Of a DNA stretch of 64,000 nt, positions 17,568-27,519 are shown in pieces. The position numbers were made by a program, and so were the translations under genes. This DNA comes from Sinorhizobium fredii NGR234. Its GTDB lineage: Bacteria; Pseudomonadota; Alphaproteobacteria; Rhizobiales; Rhizobiaceae. The stretch lies in NCBI RefSeq assembly GCF_000018545.1, contig NC_012586.1, positions 2,232,001 through 2,296,000 of the forward strand, read 5' to 3'. The notes below the pieces were generated by a model. It searched no databases and had not been told where the DNA came from. It saw only the letters and a program-made list of their open reading frames with translations. Numbering within the stretch: the first letter of the stretch is position 1; every line of letters begins with the position of its first letter.

Positions 17568-18929
17568 ATGAGCGGTTCCGTATTCCTGGTCGATGACGAC
17601 CGCGACCTGCGCAAGGCGATGCAGCAAACATTGGAGCTCGCCGGTTTCACCGTGTCTTCGTTTGCCAGCGCGGCCGAGGCGCTCGCGGCGCTCACCGCCG
17701 ATTTCAGCGGCGTCGTCATCAGCGACATCCGCATGCCGGGGATGGACGGGCTTGCCCTGTTCCGTAAGATCGCCGAGCTCGATGCGGACCTTCCCGTTAT
17801 TCTGGTCACCGGGCATGGCGACATACCGATGGCTGTCCAGGCCATCCAGGACGGCGTCTACGACTTCATCGCCAAGCCCTTTGCCGCCGACCGGCTCGTC
17901 CAGAGCGCCCGTCGAGCGCAAGAGAAGCGTCGCCTCGTCACGGAGAACCGGGCGCTTCGCCAGGCGGCCGAGGCCGCCTCGGAAAGCCTGCCGTTGATCG
18001 GCCAGACGCCGGTGATGGAGCGGCTGCGGCAGACGCTCAGGCATATCGCCGACACGGACGTCGACGTGCTGGTCGCCGGCGAGACCGGCAGCGGCAAGGA
18101 GGTCGTGGCGACGCTTCTGCACCAGTGGAGCCGGCGACGGAGCGGCAATTTCGTGGCGCTGAATTGCGGGGCGCTGCCCGAGACTGTGATCGAGAGCGAG
18201 CTCTTCGGCCACGAGGCCGGCGCCTTCACCGGTGCGGTCAAGAAGCGCATCGGCCGGATCGAGCACGCGAGCGGCGGCACGCTGTTCCTCGACGAGATCG
18301 AAGCGATGCCGCCGGCGACCCAGGTCAAGATGCTGCGCGTGCTGGAGGCCCGCGAGATCACGCCGCTCGGCACCAATACAATCCGGCCGGTCGACATCCG
18401 CGTCGTCGCTGCCGCCAAGATCGACCTCGGCGATCCGGCCGAGCGCGGCGACTTCCGCGAGGATCTCTATTACCGGCTCAATGTCGTCACCCTGTCGATC
18501 CCGCCCCTGCGCGAGCGCCGCGAGGACATCCCGCTGCTCTTTTCGCATTTCCTGAAACGCGCCGCGGCGCGCTTCGGACGGGAGGTCCCCGAGATCTCCG
18601 CGGCCACCCGCGACCACCTGATGTCGCACGCTTGGCCGGGAAATGTGCGCGAACTCTCGCATTTTGCCGAGCGGGTCGCACTCGGGGTCGAAGGTAATCC
18701 CGGCAAGCCGGCCGCCCGGCCAGGGACGACAAGCACCGGGACTTTGCCGGAGCGGCTGGAGCGCTACGAGGCCGATATCCTGAAAGAGGCGCTGACCGCC
18801 CATCGCGGCGACGTCAAGGAAACCCTGACGGCGCTCGGCATTCCCCGCAAGACCTTCTACGACAAGCTGCAGCGCCACGGGATCAACCGGGTGGACTATG
18901 CCGGGCGCACCGCCGCGGAGGAGTCTTGA
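17568..18929 (+). CDS. dctD: Sigma-54 activator DctD
   Basis: NtrC-family response regulator of 453 aa that activates the dctA promoter. It has a receiver ([13 protein letters not shown]; acceptor Asp in [13 protein letters not shown]) and a central AAA+ domain with Walker [11 protein letters not shown], the sigma-54 contact loop GAFTGA in [18 protein letters not shown] and Walker [13 protein letters not shown]-terminal Fis-type HTH ([19 protein letters not shown]) follows. The ATG at 17568 is five bases after the dctB stop. The frame is open upstream inside dctB but only this start gives a complete receiver. Confidence 0.96.
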   Translation: MSGSVFLVDDDRDLRKAMQQTLELAGFTVSSFASAAEALAALTADFSGVVISDIRMPGMDGLALFRKIAELDADLPVILVTGHGDIPMAVQAIQDGVYDFIAKPFAADRLVQSARRAQEKRRLVTENRALRQAAEAASESLPLIGQTPVMERLRQTLRHIADTDVDVLVAGETGSGKEVVATLLHQWSRRRSGNFVALNCGALPETVIESELFGHEAGAFTGAVKKRIGRIEHASGGTLFLDEIEAMPPATQVKMLRVLEAREITPLGTNTIRPVDIRVVAAAKIDLGDPAERGDFREDLYYRLNVVTLSIPPLRERREDIPLLFSHFLKRAAARFGREVPEISAATRDHLMSHAWPGNVRELSHFAERVALGVEGNPGKPAARPGTTSTGTLPERLERYEADILKEALTAHRGDVKETLTALGIPRKTFYDKLQRHGINRVDYAGRTAAEES

Positions 18930-19003
18930 GGTCACCCGTTGTTGGGCGAGGCGCCGCGGCCGCAACCGCTTGACCGCGAACGTCCTCAGCCTATCTCCAG
19001 CGG

Positions 19004-19804
19004 ATGGACACGACCGACCGCAGGCGATCCACCCCCGCTACTCTCCGATCGCTGCGGATTGCCCTGCAGCGCCTCGAACGCGGCCGCGATCCCTCGGCGC
19101 TGCGCTGGCAGGCGCTGCTCGCTTTCATCGATCTCAGCATCCTCGCCTTTTTCATATTGGGTCCCTACCTCCGGGCCGGGCCGTCCTATCTGATCATCGA
19201 CTACACGATCGCCGCCTGGATTGGCGCCGAACTGCTCGCACGCGCTGTCGCGGCCCCCTCGGCCCGGGTCTTCCTCAAAAGACCGATGACGTGGATCGAC
19301 GTGGTCATTCTCGCGACGCTTCTATTCCCCGACCTGATGTTCAATTTCGCATTCCTGCGGGCCATGCGGATCTGGGCGATCGGCAGAAGCCCGCTGTTTC
19401 GCGAAGGCCTGCGGCGCATTGGCGGGGCGCATCTTCAGGACGTGGTGCGCGCCTGCCTGAACTTCCTGGTCTTCCTGTTCATGATGACGGGCTTCGTCTA
19501 CACCACCTTCTTTTATGGACAGGAAGGCGTAGAAGGGTTCGTCGATGCCCTTTACTTTACCGTGGCGACAGTCACCACGACTGGCTTTGGCGACATCACG
19601 CTGCCCGGCACATTGGGCAAGCTCACCTCCGTCGTGACGATGATCATCGGCATCTCGCTCTTCGTCAGGCTCGCCCAGGCGGTGGTTCGTCCCCACAAGG
19701 TGAACTTTCCCTGCCCGCAATGCGGGCTGAAGCGGCACGACCTCGACGCCGTCCATTGCAAGGCCTGCGGCCACGTCCTCAATATTCCCGATGAAGGCGA
19801 TTGA
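19004..19804 (+). CDS. Potassium channel with C-terminal zinc ribbon
   Basis: Ion channel protein of 266 aa. After ~35 polar residues there are four hydrophobic segments (voltage-sensor-like, with an arginine run FLRAMRIWAIGR), then S5 (NFLVFLFMMTGFVYTTFF). The pore loop is VATVTTTGFGDITLPG, where TTGFGD is a variant of the TVGYGD potassium filter, and S6 follows (SVVTMIIGISLFVRLA). The last 35 residues contain CPQCG and CKACGH, a four-cysteine zinc ribbon in the cytoplasm. It stands alone, between dctD (same strand) and a convergent regulator gene. Ion choice and gating cue are inferred. Confidence 0.85.
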   Translation: MDTTDRRRSTPATLRSLRIALQRLERGRDPSALRWQALLAFIDLSILAFFILGPYLRAGPSYLIIDYTIAAWIGAELLARAVAAPSARVFLKRPMTWIDVVILATLLFPDLMFNFAFLRAMRIWAIGRSPLFREGLRRIGGAHLQDVVRACLNFLVFLFMMTGFVYTTFFYGQEGVEGFVDALYFTVATVTTTGFGDITLPGTLGKLTSVVTMIIGISLFVRLAQAVVRPHKVNFPCPQCGLKRHDLDAVHCKACGHVLNIPDEGD

Positions 19805-19808
19805 GGGG

Positions 19809-20591
19809 TTACTTGCGCGCGAAGCTGAAGGTGAAATGGCTGCCGCGATGATAGTCGATGGCATGGACGACGGGCGCCCCCGCCGTGCTGAAGCAGGTTT
19901 CGCGAATGAGCAGCGCCGGTCCGAAATCTCCGAGGTCGTGCCGCGCGATCACATCCGCCGGCAGCATCACGGCGGAGACGGTCGCTGACGACATGCGCGG
20001 CCGGTGTCGGTATCGGTCAAGCAGGTCGAGAAGCGAGCCGCTCCAGTCGATGTCATAAAGGCGGGTCGGAATGATGCTGCGCGGAATGTAGTCGACGCAG
20101 TAGAGGATCGGCTCATCCTTCTGCAGCCGCAGTCTTTCGAGGCGGATGACGCGCTCGCCCTCACCCAGCCTCAATTGCTCCGCGCTCACCGGGTCCGGGA
20201 CTTCCTCTGCGATCGAAAGCACCTTGTTGACGGTTTGATAGCCATAGTGCCGCGTCATGTCGGTGACGCTCTCGAACACCGTTATCGGCCTGTCCACCTG
20301 GACGGCCGACATGGCGGAAACGAACCGGCCGCGCCCATGTTCGACGTAGATCACGCCGTCCTGTTCCAGCAGTTTCAGCGCCTCCCTCAGCGCCGGCCGC
20401 GAGATCTTGAAGCGCTGCGTCAGCTGCGCCTCGGTCGGCAATTTGTCGCCCGGTGTCAGCTCCTCCTCGCGGATCAGATCGGCGATGCGGTCGCGAAGCT
20501 GGACGACCAGCGTGCGCGTGTCGCGAAGGGGCTCGTCCAATTTTCTCTCCAACGGGTTTGCGGATACGACCTTCTTGTCTGACAAATCCAC
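19809..20591 (-). CDS. GntR/UTRA regulator, FrlR-like
   Basis: Transcription regulator, 260 aa from the GTG at 20591 (VDLSDKKVV). The frame remains open to an ATG at 20681, but that start would lie against the divergent promoter, so the shorter form is preferred. The N-terminal winged helix includes GDKLPTEAQLTQRFKISRPALREALKLLEQDGVIYVEHGRGRF read in pieces, and the C-terminal UTRA ligand domain starts near ITVFESVTDM. UTRA regulators of this kind sense phosphosugars or fructosamine phosphates. It is divergent from the deglycase/kinase pair, with a dyad between them that recurs before the binding-protein gene at 27475. Confidence 0.9.
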   Translation of the reverse strand: MDLSDKKVVSANPLERKLDEPLRDTRTLVVQLRDRIADLIREEELTPGDKLPTEAQLTQRFKISRPALREALKLLEQDGVIYVEHGRGRFVSAMSAVQVDRPITVFESVTDMTRHYGYQTVNKVLSIAEEVPDPVSAEQLRLGEGERVIRLERLRLQKDEPILYCVDYIPRSIIPTRLYDIDWSGSLLDLLDRYRHRPRMSSATVSAVMLPADVIARHDLGDFGPALLIRETCFSTAGAPVVHAIDYHRGSHFTFSFARK

Positions 20592-20672
20592 GACGGTCAA
20601 GAGGATGCGACGATGCCAGCAAAGCTTCGAACCCGTTTGCCGCATTCGCGTCGTTTCGACAGCCCTTGGCTC

Positions 20673-20708
20673 TTGACACAACCGCCCGATGTTGTCAGTT
20701 GTCTTACA
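20673..20708 (+). promoter_or_regulatory. Promoter and dyad operator of the fructosamine cluster (site 1)
   Basis: TTGACA at 20673-20678 is a -35-like box for the plus-strand genes. Just after it the dyad TGTCAG-TTGT-CTTACA (20693-20708) lies in the spacer/-10 region, set inside a longer inverted repeat GATGTTGT / ACAACATC (20688-20695 and 20706-20713). The reverse complement, TGTAAG-N4-CTGACA, is found again at 27520-27535. Position over the promoter suggests repression. Confidence 0.7.
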
Positions 20709-20754
20709 ACATCGCCGACGCGGTGACCATTCGTGCCTTTATCGAGAGAGAACC

Positions 20755-21768
20755 ATGCTGAATTTCGACGAACAGAGATTTCTTCGCATCCAGTCCGGCG
20801 CCGTTGCCCTCGGGCCGCGGCTCGACGCCGTGATCCGGGCCTGCCTCGACAAGGGCGCCGAGAACATCTTCTTCCTGGGCACCGGCGGCGCCGCCATCCT
20901 GATGCAGCCGTCCGTGCAATTGCTTCAGCGCAGGTCGCGTTTCCCCGTCTTCATCGATCTTGCCGCAGAGCTTGTCGTGACCGGCTCGGCCAACCTGACG
21001 GAAAGATCGATCGTCGTCATTCCGTCCCTCTCCGGCACCACCAAGGAGAGCGTCGCGCTGCTTGCCAAGGCGAAGGAGATCGGCGCCACGGTGCTGACGC
21101 TCGTCGGACACCAAGAGTCTCCGCTCGGCAAAGGCGGCGATCATGCCTTCGTCAACTTCGCCGAGGACGACACATCGTGCGAGTCCTTCTATTTGCAATC
21201 GCTCTTCATTGCGCTCTCGATCCTGCGGCACCGCGGCGAGATCGACAATTACGAGCCGATTGTCAGCGAGTTGGAAAAGCTCCCGCGGCTGCTCCTGGAC
21301 GTGAAGCGCAGCTACGAGGACAAGGCCGAGGGCTTTGCGAGAATTCTCGCCGGCTCGGACTATCATATCATCGCCGGAGCCGGGAACGCCTGGCCGGAAG
21401 CGTTCTATTACGGCATGTGTATCCTGGAGGAAATGCAGTGGATCCGCACCCGCCCGGTGCATGCCTCCGACTTCTTCCACGGCACCCTGGAACTCGTCGA
21501 GAAGGGCGTCAGCGTCGTCCTGCTGAAGGGCGAAGACAGCCTGCGGCCGCTCGCCGACCGGGTGCAGAATTTCGCGCCGAGCTACACGGACAAACTGACG
21601 GTGCTCGATACGGCGCAGTTCGAGCTGCCGGGCATCTCGGCGGAAGTGCGCAGCCTCGTCTCGCCGATCGTCCTCGCCACCGTCCTCGAACGGATCAGCG
21701 CCCATCTTGAAGTCATGCGCAACCATCCGCTGACGACGCGGCGCTATTACAAGCGCGTTGCCTATTGA
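20755..21768 (+). CDS. SIS-domain sugar-phosphate deglycase, FrlB-like
   Basis: Protein of 337 aa with two SIS (sugar isomerase) domains. The first contains GAENIFFLGTGGAAILMQP and VVIPSLSGTTKESVALL; the second contains HIIAGAGNAWPEAFYYG. The run RPVHASDFFHGTLELVEKG, with HASDFFHG, is characteristic of FrlB/FraB-type deglycases, which split fructose-6-phosphate-amino-acid adducts to glucose 6-phosphate and the free amino acid. The ATG has GAGAGAG upstream. The kinase that would supply its substrate follows 73 bp later. It acts in the cytoplasm. The amino-acid partner cannot be read from sequence. Confidence 0.85.
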   Translation: MLNFDEQRFLRIQSGAVALGPRLDAVIRACLDKGAENIFFLGTGGAAILMQPSVQLLQRRSRFPVFIDLAAELVVTGSANLTERSIVVIPSLSGTTKESVALLAKAKEIGATVLTLVGHQESPLGKGGDHAFVNFAEDDTSCESFYLQSLFIALSILRHRGEIDNYEPIVSELEKLPRLLLDVKRSYEDKAEGFARILAGSDYHIIAGAGNAWPEAFYYGMCILEEMQWIRTRPVHASDFFHGTLELVEKGVSVVLLKGEDSLRPLADRVQNFAPSYTDKLTVLDTAQFELPGISAEVRSLVSPIVLATVLERISAHLEVMRNHPLTTRRYYKRVAY

Positions 21769-21841
21769 GCGGGCAAGCGACACGAGAGGTCGCGGGTGCA
21801 ACGGCATCCGCGACCCTTGCTGCACAAGTTCCGAGACAGCC

Positions 21842-22681
21842 ATGACCCGCTTCCGCCTCGCCGCCGTCGGCGACAACTGCATCGATCGCTTTCGGCCGCC
21901 GCTTTCCCAGTCCTATATCGGCGGGAATGCGGTCAACGTCGCCGTGCAACTCGCTCGCCTCGGTCATCAATCCTTCTATTTCGGCGCCGTCGGCCGCGAT
22001 CCGGACGGCGCGAAGGTGCGTCGCCTGCTCGAGGAAAATGCGGTCAGGCTCGACCACCTGCAGGAACGCGACGGCAATACCGCCTATACGGACATCGACG
22101 TCACGCCCGTCGGCGACCGGGTCTTCGTGCACGAGGACTTCGGGGTCTGCGCCGGCTATCGAGCCACCCCGGCCGAGTTTGCGATCCTGAAGACGATGGA
22201 TCACGTGCATATCGGCTGGCTGGATGATGGCGGAGCGCTGCGTCGCGCCCTTTCAGCGGCCGGCGTCAGTGTCTCGCAGGATGTTTCGGTCAACGCTTCG
22301 GCCGACGATCTCGGGGTCGAGGGGCTGTCGATCGCCTTCGGATCGTCCGGCGAGAACGACGCCGAGGCCGAGCGCCTGGCCGCCGCTTTCCTGTCGAGCG
22401 GCGCCCGTCTTGCCGTCGTTACGCGCGGTGGCCGCGGCTCGCTTGCGAGCGACGGCACGGAGCGCGCCGCAGCCGGCATCCGCCCCGTGAAGGTCGTCGA
22501 CACGACCGGCGCCGGAGACAGCTTCATCGCCGGCTTCATCGCCGCCCGGGTCGGCGGTCGCTCTCTGGCGGAATGCCTGCAAGCCGGTCGCGACCTCGCC
22601 TCTCTCACCTGCACCCATGTCGGCGGCTTTCCGCAGGCGCCGCAGCCGCTCTGCCCCTTCTCAGATGCCCCTTCTCAATGA
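21842..22681 (+). CDS. PfkB-family kinase, FrlD-like
   Basis: Sugar kinase of 279 aa. The N-terminus [20 protein letters not shown] followed by [15 protein letters not shown] closely follows the FrlD (fructoselysine 6-kinase) pattern, and the C-terminal [14 protein letters not shown] is the PfkB ATP/catalytic signature with its base Asp. The inferred job is ATP-dependent 6-phosphorylation of an imported fructosyl-amino acid, making the substrate of the deglycase encoded just before it. Its stop overlaps the convergent stop of the ABC ATPase gene by seven bases. Confidence 0.85.
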   Translation: MTRFRLAAVGDNCIDRFRPPLSQSYIGGNAVNVAVQLARLGHQSFYFGAVGRDPDGAKVRRLLEENAVRLDHLQERDGNTAYTDIDVTPVGDRVFVHEDFGVCAGYRATPAEFAILKTMDHVHIGWLDDGGALRRALSAAGVSVSQDVSVNASADDLGVEGLSIAFGSSGENDAEAERLAAAFLSSGARLAVVTRGGRGSLASDGTERAAAGIRPVKVVDTTGAGDSFIAGFIAARVGGRSLAECLQAGRDLASLTCTHVGGFPQAPQPLCPFSDAPSQ

Positions 22682-23430
22682 AGCAGCTGGCTCAGGAACA
22701 GGTTGGCGCGGTCCGTCCTGGGGCGAGCGAAAAACGCCTCCGGTTCGCCCTCTTCAACGATGCGGCCGCGATCCATGAAGATCACCCGGTCCGCCACCTG
22801 ACGGGCAAAGCCCATCTCATGCGTGACGCAGACCATCGTCATCCCCTCATTCGCCAGCGCCACCATCGTGTCGAGCACTTCCTTGACCATCTCCGGGTCG
22901 AGGGCCGAGGTCGGTTCGTCGAACAGCATCACCTTGGGATTCATGCAGAGCGCCCGGGCGATCGCCACCCGCTGCTGCTGGCCGCCCGACAGCTGGCCCG
23001 GATACTTATGGGCCTGTTCGGGAATTCGAACGCGGCTGAGGTAGTGCATGGCGATTTCGGTCGCCTGACGGCGTGGCATGTTCTTCACCCACATCGGTGC
23101 GAGGACGCAGTTCTCCAGGATCGTCAGATGCGGGAACAGATTGAACTGCTGGAACACCATGCCGACGTCGCGGCGGACAGCATCCACCTTGCGCTCGTCC
23201 TCGCCGACCTCGATGCCGCCGACGGCAATATGCCCGCTCTCATGCGCCTCGAGGCGATTGACGCAGCGGATCAACGTCGACTTGCCTGAGCCCGACGGAC
23301 CGCAGATGACGACTTTCTCACGCGGCGCGATCGACAGATTGATATCGTCGAGGGCGTGATAGCGGCCGTACCACTTGTGGACGCCGCGAAGGGTGATTTC
23401 CGAACTCGTCATTCCGATCGAAGTGGGCAT
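22675..23430 (-). CDS. Polar amino-acid-type ABC transporter ATPase
   Basis: ATP-binding subunit, 251 aa, of the GlnQ/HisP family. It shows Walker [11 protein letters not shown]-loop [16 protein letters not shown], signature [15 protein letters not shown], Walker [17 protein letters not shown] and H-loop [13 protein letters not shown]. The start at 23430 follows GGGAGACAAGA. It is the last gene of the minus-strand unit that begins with the binding protein at 27475. It should energise the permease encoded two genes upstream. Confidence 0.92.
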   Translation of the reverse strand: MPTSIGMTSSEITLRGVHKWYGRYHALDDINLSIAPREKVVICGPSGSGKSTLIRCVNRLEAHESGHIAVGGIEVGEDERKVDAVRRDVGMVFQQFNLFPHLTILENCVLAPMWVKNMPRRQATEIAMHYLSRVRIPEQAHKYPGQLSGGQQQRVAIARALCMNPKVMLFDEPTSALDPEMVKEVLDTMVALANEGMTMVCVTHEMGFARQVADRVIFMDRGRIVEEGEPEAFFARPRTDRANLFLSQLLH

Positions 23431-23445
23431 TCTTGTCTCCCGGGA

Positions 23446-24324
23446 TTACTTGAGCACCAGCCAGCCGGACAGCACGATGACCATGGCACCGAGGACCGTG
23501 TGGTATTCGACCGGAGTGGCAAAGAACAGCACGCCGTAGAGGCAGCCCCAGACGATCTGGCTGTATTGAAACGGCGCCACCACGGAGGCATCGCCGCTGC
23601 GGAAGGCGCGCACTAGCAGGAGGTGCCCGCCAAGCAGCAAGACGCCGCCGGTGCCGGCGGCGGCGAGATCGAATGCGCCGACCGGCATGAGGCCATTGCC
23701 CGCCAAGGCAGCAGCCAGGGCCACCGCAGCGAGAACGACGAGGAGGGTGGAAACGAGTGCCAGGTCCCGCTCCCCGGCTCGCGCGCGCCGCAGGAGAACG
23801 AGCGACAGCGCAAAGAGGAGGGCGGATGCCGCCGCCGCGGCATGTCCGAGATTGAGAGGCGCGATCCCCGGCCGCAGCGCCACAGCAACGCCGGCGAAAC
23901 CGATCGCCACGCCGGTCCAGGCAAGCGGCGAAAGTCGTTCGCCGAGGAGGATGCAGGCCAGGATCGCCACCATAAGGGGTGTCAGGAACGCCAGCAGATA
24001 GGCCTCCGCCAGCGGCAGAACCGAAAAGGCGTAGTGGATGAGCAGCGTATCGGCGGTAAGCAGCAGTGCTCGCAGGAGAGCGAGGCCGGGGTGGCGCGGC
24101 AGGAGCGCTTTGACGGCACCGGTCGCCGCCGCGTGAAATCCGAGGAAGACGAGCGCGGCGACCGTGACCATGAAGGTCACCTGCGGCACCTGAAAGCGCT
24201 CGGAGAGCAGCTTCACCAGCACGTCCGCGCCGGAGAAGACCGCGAAAGAGATGAAGCCGAGCGCGGCGGCGCGCAGATTGCGCGTGCCGGTGCTTGCCGG
24301 CGCGACATTCGCATCAACGGACAT
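23446..24324 (-). CDS. EamA/DMT-family transporter
   Basis: Membrane protein of 292 aa with about ten hydrophobic segments and the two-fold EamA repeat (for example LAEAYLLAFLTPLMVAILAC in the first half and VAPFQYSQIVWGCLYGVLFF in the second). Family members move metabolites in or, more often, out of the cell. Its gene begins 11 bp inside the permease gene and lies between the ABC permease and the ABC ATPase, so it is part of this unit. A role in exporting a surplus product, such as the freed amino acid, is inferred only from place. Confidence 0.85.
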   Translation of the reverse strand: MSVDANVAPASTGTRNLRAAALGFISFAVFSGADVLVKLLSERFQVPQVTFMVTVAALVFLGFHAAATGAVKALLPRHPGLALLRALLLTADTLLIHYAFSVLPLAEAYLLAFLTPLMVAILACILLGERLSPLAWTGVAIGFAGVAVALRPGIAPLNLGHAAAAASALLFALSLVLLRRARAGERDLALVSTLLVVLAAVALAAALAGNGLMPVGAFDLAAAGTGGVLLLGGHLLLVRAFRSGDASVVAPFQYSQIVWGCLYGVLFFATPVEYHTVLGAMVIVLSGWLVLK

Positions 24325-25285
24325 TGAAGCGGCCGAAGCGGGCTTCGATGCGTGACTGGAGAAATTCCAGACAGACGGAGAGAAGCCAGTAGATCATCGA
24401 GGCGGTGATCAGCATCTCGATATGACGAAATTCCGTCTGCCCCTGGGTGCGGGCGAGATACATGAGCTCCCAGACGCCGACGACCGACACCAGCGAGGAA
24501 TCCTTGAGCATAGCGATGAACTGGTTGCCGGTCGGCGGGATGATGACGCGCATCGCCTGCGGCAGGATCACCAGTCCCATGGTCTGAGCCGGGCTCAGGC
24601 CCAGAGCCGTAGCACCCTCCGTCTGGCCGCGCGGGATGCTTTCGATGCCGGCCCGGAAGATCTCGGTCATGTAGGCGCCGTAGCACAGCGAAAGCGCCAG
24701 GATACCGGCAGGCACCGCGCTGATGACGTAGCCGACCTGGGGCAGGCCGAGATAGATGATATAGATCTGCATCAACAGCGGCAGGCCGCGAAACAGCGAG
24801 GTGTAGAAGGTGGCAAATCCGTAGATGACGCCGTTCTTCGACAGCTTTGCGATCGCCCCGGCGAGCGCAATAATCGTGGCCACCGCGATGGAGATCACCG
24901 ATATGTAGAGCGTCGTCACGACGCCCTGAGAGACCAGGAAGCCGATCTTCCTGGCAATGAAGGCGAAGGAAAGGTCGAACGAATAGAAGAACAGCATCAG
25001 CAGCGCGAAGAGCTCGATCCAGACGCCGACCACCTGCAGGTGGCGCGGCAGCTGGCGCAGGGCCTTCCAGTTCACTGCCGCCGTCAGCGCGATCAACAGG
25101 GCCCCGAGAAATTGCCCGAGCGACGGATGGGCGGCGAGCCAGTCGGATGCCGCCGGCAGCAGATGCGCGATCCAGGCCGGGCTGATGCCGAGGCCGTAGA
25201 TTGCAACCGTCACGAGCGCGAGCATCAGCAGGAGACCCGTGCGTCGCGCCGCATCCGGGTAAGTCAGTACCAAACGACCAATCAT
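24314..25285 (-). CDS. Polar amino-acid-type ABC transporter permease
   Basis: Inner-membrane permease of 323 aa from ATG 25285 (MIGRLVLTYPD), with GGAGAG before it. Three or four extra N-terminal membrane segments come before the standard HisM/GlnP core, which holds GVVTTLYISVISIAVATIIA, the loop SLFRGLPLLMQIYIIY and the ATPase-contact loop EGATALGLSPAQTMGLVILPQ. A single permease gene suggests a homodimeric channel. The usual length for the family is ~220-250 aa, so the extended N-terminus is notable. Works with the binding protein and ATPase of this unit. Confidence 0.9.
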   Translation of the reverse strand: MIGRLVLTYPDAARRTGLLLMLALVTVAIYGLGISPAWIAHLLPAASDWLAAHPSLGQFLGALLIALTAAVNWKALRQLPRHLQVVGVWIELFALLMLFFYSFDLSFAFIARKIGFLVSQGVVTTLYISVISIAVATIIALAGAIAKLSKNGVIYGFATFYTSLFRGLPLLMQIYIIYLGLPQVGYVISAVPAGILALSLCYGAYMTEIFRAGIESIPRGQTEGATALGLSPAQTMGLVILPQAMRVIIPPTGNQFIAMLKDSSLVSVVGVWELMYLARTQGQTEFRHIEMLITASMIYWLLSVCLEFLQSRIEARFGRFNVR

Positions 25286-25302
25286 TGAGAACTCTCCGGC
25301 GT

Positions 25303-26589
25303 TCAGGCAGCGCGCTCGCGCCACCAGTCCTGAGCCTGCAGTTTCCAGTAGGTGAGCTGCGCCACGGCGAGACCGGCATATCCACCGGCCCAGACGAGCC
25401 CGAAGGGCTTGAAAAGCCTGTAGCGGTCGGATTGGCCGAGGATCGCCTCGGCAAGCAGCTTCCCGCCGATCGCCGTCGTGTTGAGACCATGTCCGCCAAA
25501 GGCCGTGCAATGCCAGACGCCCGGCTGCATCTCGCCGATCTGGGGCATCAGATGGCGGGCATAGGACATGAGACCGGACCAGGCGAGCTCGGTCTTTAAG
25601 TCTTCGAGCTGCGGATAGGTCCCGACCATTTCTCGCCGCAACTCCTGTGCGAGCCCGGCCGGCGACGCCGCCCGGGTGGTGATCCGTCCGCCCCACAGGA
25701 GCCGCTTTCCATTGTCCACGAGACGGTAATAGTCGCCGGCGCGGCGGTTGTCGCCAACCGCGTTCCCGGTGGCGACCGCCGTGCGGATGAGGTCCGGGGC
25801 TTCCTCCGACAGCATCACATAGGTGGCGATCGGCAGGAAGGCGCGATTCAACTTGCCGTTCAACGCCCCGGTATAGCCACCGGTGGTGAAGACGACCCGG
25901 CGCGCACGGACCTTGCCACGGATCGTCTGAACGGTCTTTTCGGCTCCGTCAAGCGCCGTCCCGATGGCCGCCGACCGCTCGTAGATCCGCCCGCCGAGAC
26001 GCTCGACCTCATCCGCCACGCCCCGCAGGTAGTTCAAGGGATGGATGTGAAAGGCGCGACGGTCGCGCAGGCCGTGGAAGTAGCGCTTCGACTTGAGGAT
26101 GGAACGCAGCTCATTGGTGCCGAGATATTCGAGCTCGTAGCCGTAGGCGCGCTTCATCTCGTCGGCATGCGCTTTCAGGCTGCTGCCGTCGTCATAGCGC
26201 AGCACGCTGATCAGTCCGGGCTGCGCACGTGCACTGTCGATCTTCAACGTCTCGATCGTTTCCCGAACGAAGTCGACCCCCTCGATCGAGAGGAGATGCA
26301 ACTGCCGGGCGGCGTCGCGGCCGGTTCTGTTGGCGATCTCGCCACTGCCGGTGGCATAACCGGGACTGACGAAGCCGCCATTGCGGCCCGAAGCACCGAA
26401 GCCGACACTCTCGGCCTCGAGCACAACCACGGACTGGCCCGACCGCGCGAGCTGCAGCGCCGTTGTCAGACCAGCAAGCCCGCCGCCGATGACGACGCTG
26501 TCGCATTCGACCGTCTCGGACAGCACTGGTCTGACCTTCGCCTCGGCCATGGTCTGTTTGTAGTAGGTATCGGGATAGGACATGGTCAT
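25303..26589 (-). CDS. FAD-dependent amine/amino-acid oxidase (DAO family)
   Basis: Flavoprotein of 428 aa of the DAO fold. The dinucleotide motif VIGGGLAGLTTALQLARSG lies at ~32-50, followed by VVLEAESVGFGASGRNGGFV, and the C-terminal FAD contact is FGGHGLNTTAIGGKLLAEAI. It is close in layout to OrdL/PuuB-like oxidases. Amadoriases (fructosyl-amino-acid oxidases) also belong to this fold, so here it may offer an oxidative route beside the kinase/deglycase route, or oxidise the freed amine. ATG 26583 (MSYPD) is an alternative start. It sits between permease and binding protein genes of the same unit. Confidence 0.85.
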   Translation of the reverse strand: MTMSYPDTYYKQTMAEAKVRPVLSETVECDSVVIGGGLAGLTTALQLARSGQSVVVLEAESVGFGASGRNGGFVSPGYATGSGEIANRTGRDAARQLHLLSIEGVDFVRETIETLKIDSARAQPGLISVLRYDDGSSLKAHADEMKRAYGYELEYLGTNELRSILKSKRYFHGLRDRRAFHIHPLNYLRGVADEVERLGGRIYERSAAIGTALDGAEKTVQTIRGKVRARRVVFTTGGYTGALNGKLNRAFLPIATYVMLSEEAPDLIRTAVATGNAVGDNRRAGDYYRLVDNGKRLLWGGRITTRAASPAGLAQELRREMVGTYPQLEDLKTELAWSGLMSYARHLMPQIGEMQPGVWHCTAFGGHGLNTTAIGGKLLAEAILGQSDRYRLFKPFGLVWAGGYAGLAVAQLTYWKLQAQDWWRERAA

Positions 26590-26647
26590 CCGCGGATCGA
26601 TCGCATGGACAAGGTTGCGGGCGGCTTCGCCGCCCGCGGTGAACGGA

Positions 26648-27475
26648 TCAGTCGGCGCTGTAATCCTTGCCGTACCACTTGGTGGTGAGGGTTGCGAGCG
26701 TACCGTCCCTCTTCATCTCGGCAAGGATCTCGCCGATCTTCGTGGTCCAATCCGGATCGACCTTCTCGGCAATCACCACCAGCGGCTCCCTGAAGGCGTA
26801 TTCGCCGTCCAGAACGCGGAGCGGATAACCGTTCTTGATGGCATTCATGGCGGTCTGCTCAGGCGCGATGACGGCGTCGAGCCGCACGCCGTCCCCGAGG
26901 CGCAGATCGTCGAAGGGCAGCATGGAATCGGCGAAGGTGCGGATCTCGCCCGGCTCGAGCTTGTACTCGACCGGCGGCAGGCCCGGTGCGTCGATCTCGA
27001 GCTGGCGACGAATGAAGTCTTCGGAGGTCGTTGCGGTCTCGACGCCGATGATCTTGCCGTTCAGATCGGCGACGGACTTCGCCTGGCTGTCCTTGTGAAG
27101 AACATAGACATAGGGGCTGTAGTAATAGATTCCGGCAAAGTCGATCACCTGGGCGCGCGCCTTGGTCGGCGTGACGGAACCGACACCGAGATCGTAGCGC
27201 CCCTGCCAGCGGCCGCCGGTCAGCGTCGCCCAGTCGGGAGTCTCGAAGCTGACCTCGACGCCAAGTCGCTTGGCGATTTCCTTGGAGACGTCGATGTCGA
27301 AGCCGACCATCTCGTTGCTGTCGTCGAGATAGCTCTGGGGCGGCCAGCCGCTGTTGGTGGCGACGACCATGGCCTTCTTGTCCATGACCCGGTCGAGCGT
27401 TTCACCCGCCTGGGCAACGGTCGCGAATGCCAATGCGGCGGCGCCGATGGCGAGCTTTGCAAACAGTCTCCTCAC
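26648..27475 (-). CDS. Periplasmic amino-acid-type binding protein
   Basis: Solute-binding protein (SBP_bac_3 family), 275 aa, with signal peptide MRRLFAKLAIGAAALAFATV and cleavage near AQAGETL. The core contains VGFDIDVSKEIAKRLGVEV and YDLGVGSVTPTKARAQVIDF, typical of the family. First gene of the minus-strand unit; its promoter region carries operator site 2 at 45-60 bp. By context it binds the fructosyl-amino acid or related opine-like compound. Confidence 0.92.
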   Translation of the reverse strand: MRRLFAKLAIGAAALAFATVAQAGETLDRVMDKKAMVVATNSGWPPQSYLDDSNEMVGFDIDVSKEIAKRLGVEVSFETPDWATLTGGRWQGRYDLGVGSVTPTKARAQVIDFAGIYYYSPYVYVLHKDSQAKSVADLNGKIIGVETATTSEDFIRRQLEIDAPGLPPVEYKLEPGEIRTFADSMLPFDDLRLGDGVRLDAVIAPEQTAMNAIKNGYPLRVLDGEYAFREPLVVIAEKVDPDWTTKIGEILAEMKRDGTLATLTTKWYGKDYSAD

Positions 27476-27519
27476 GCATTCCTCCTGTTCAAAATCGGTT
27501 AGCCGAAAGTTCCCAGTTA

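Noticed and set aside
15619..17631. 670-codon minus-strand frame opposite dctB
   Set aside because: Antisense shadow of a well-defined histidine kinase.
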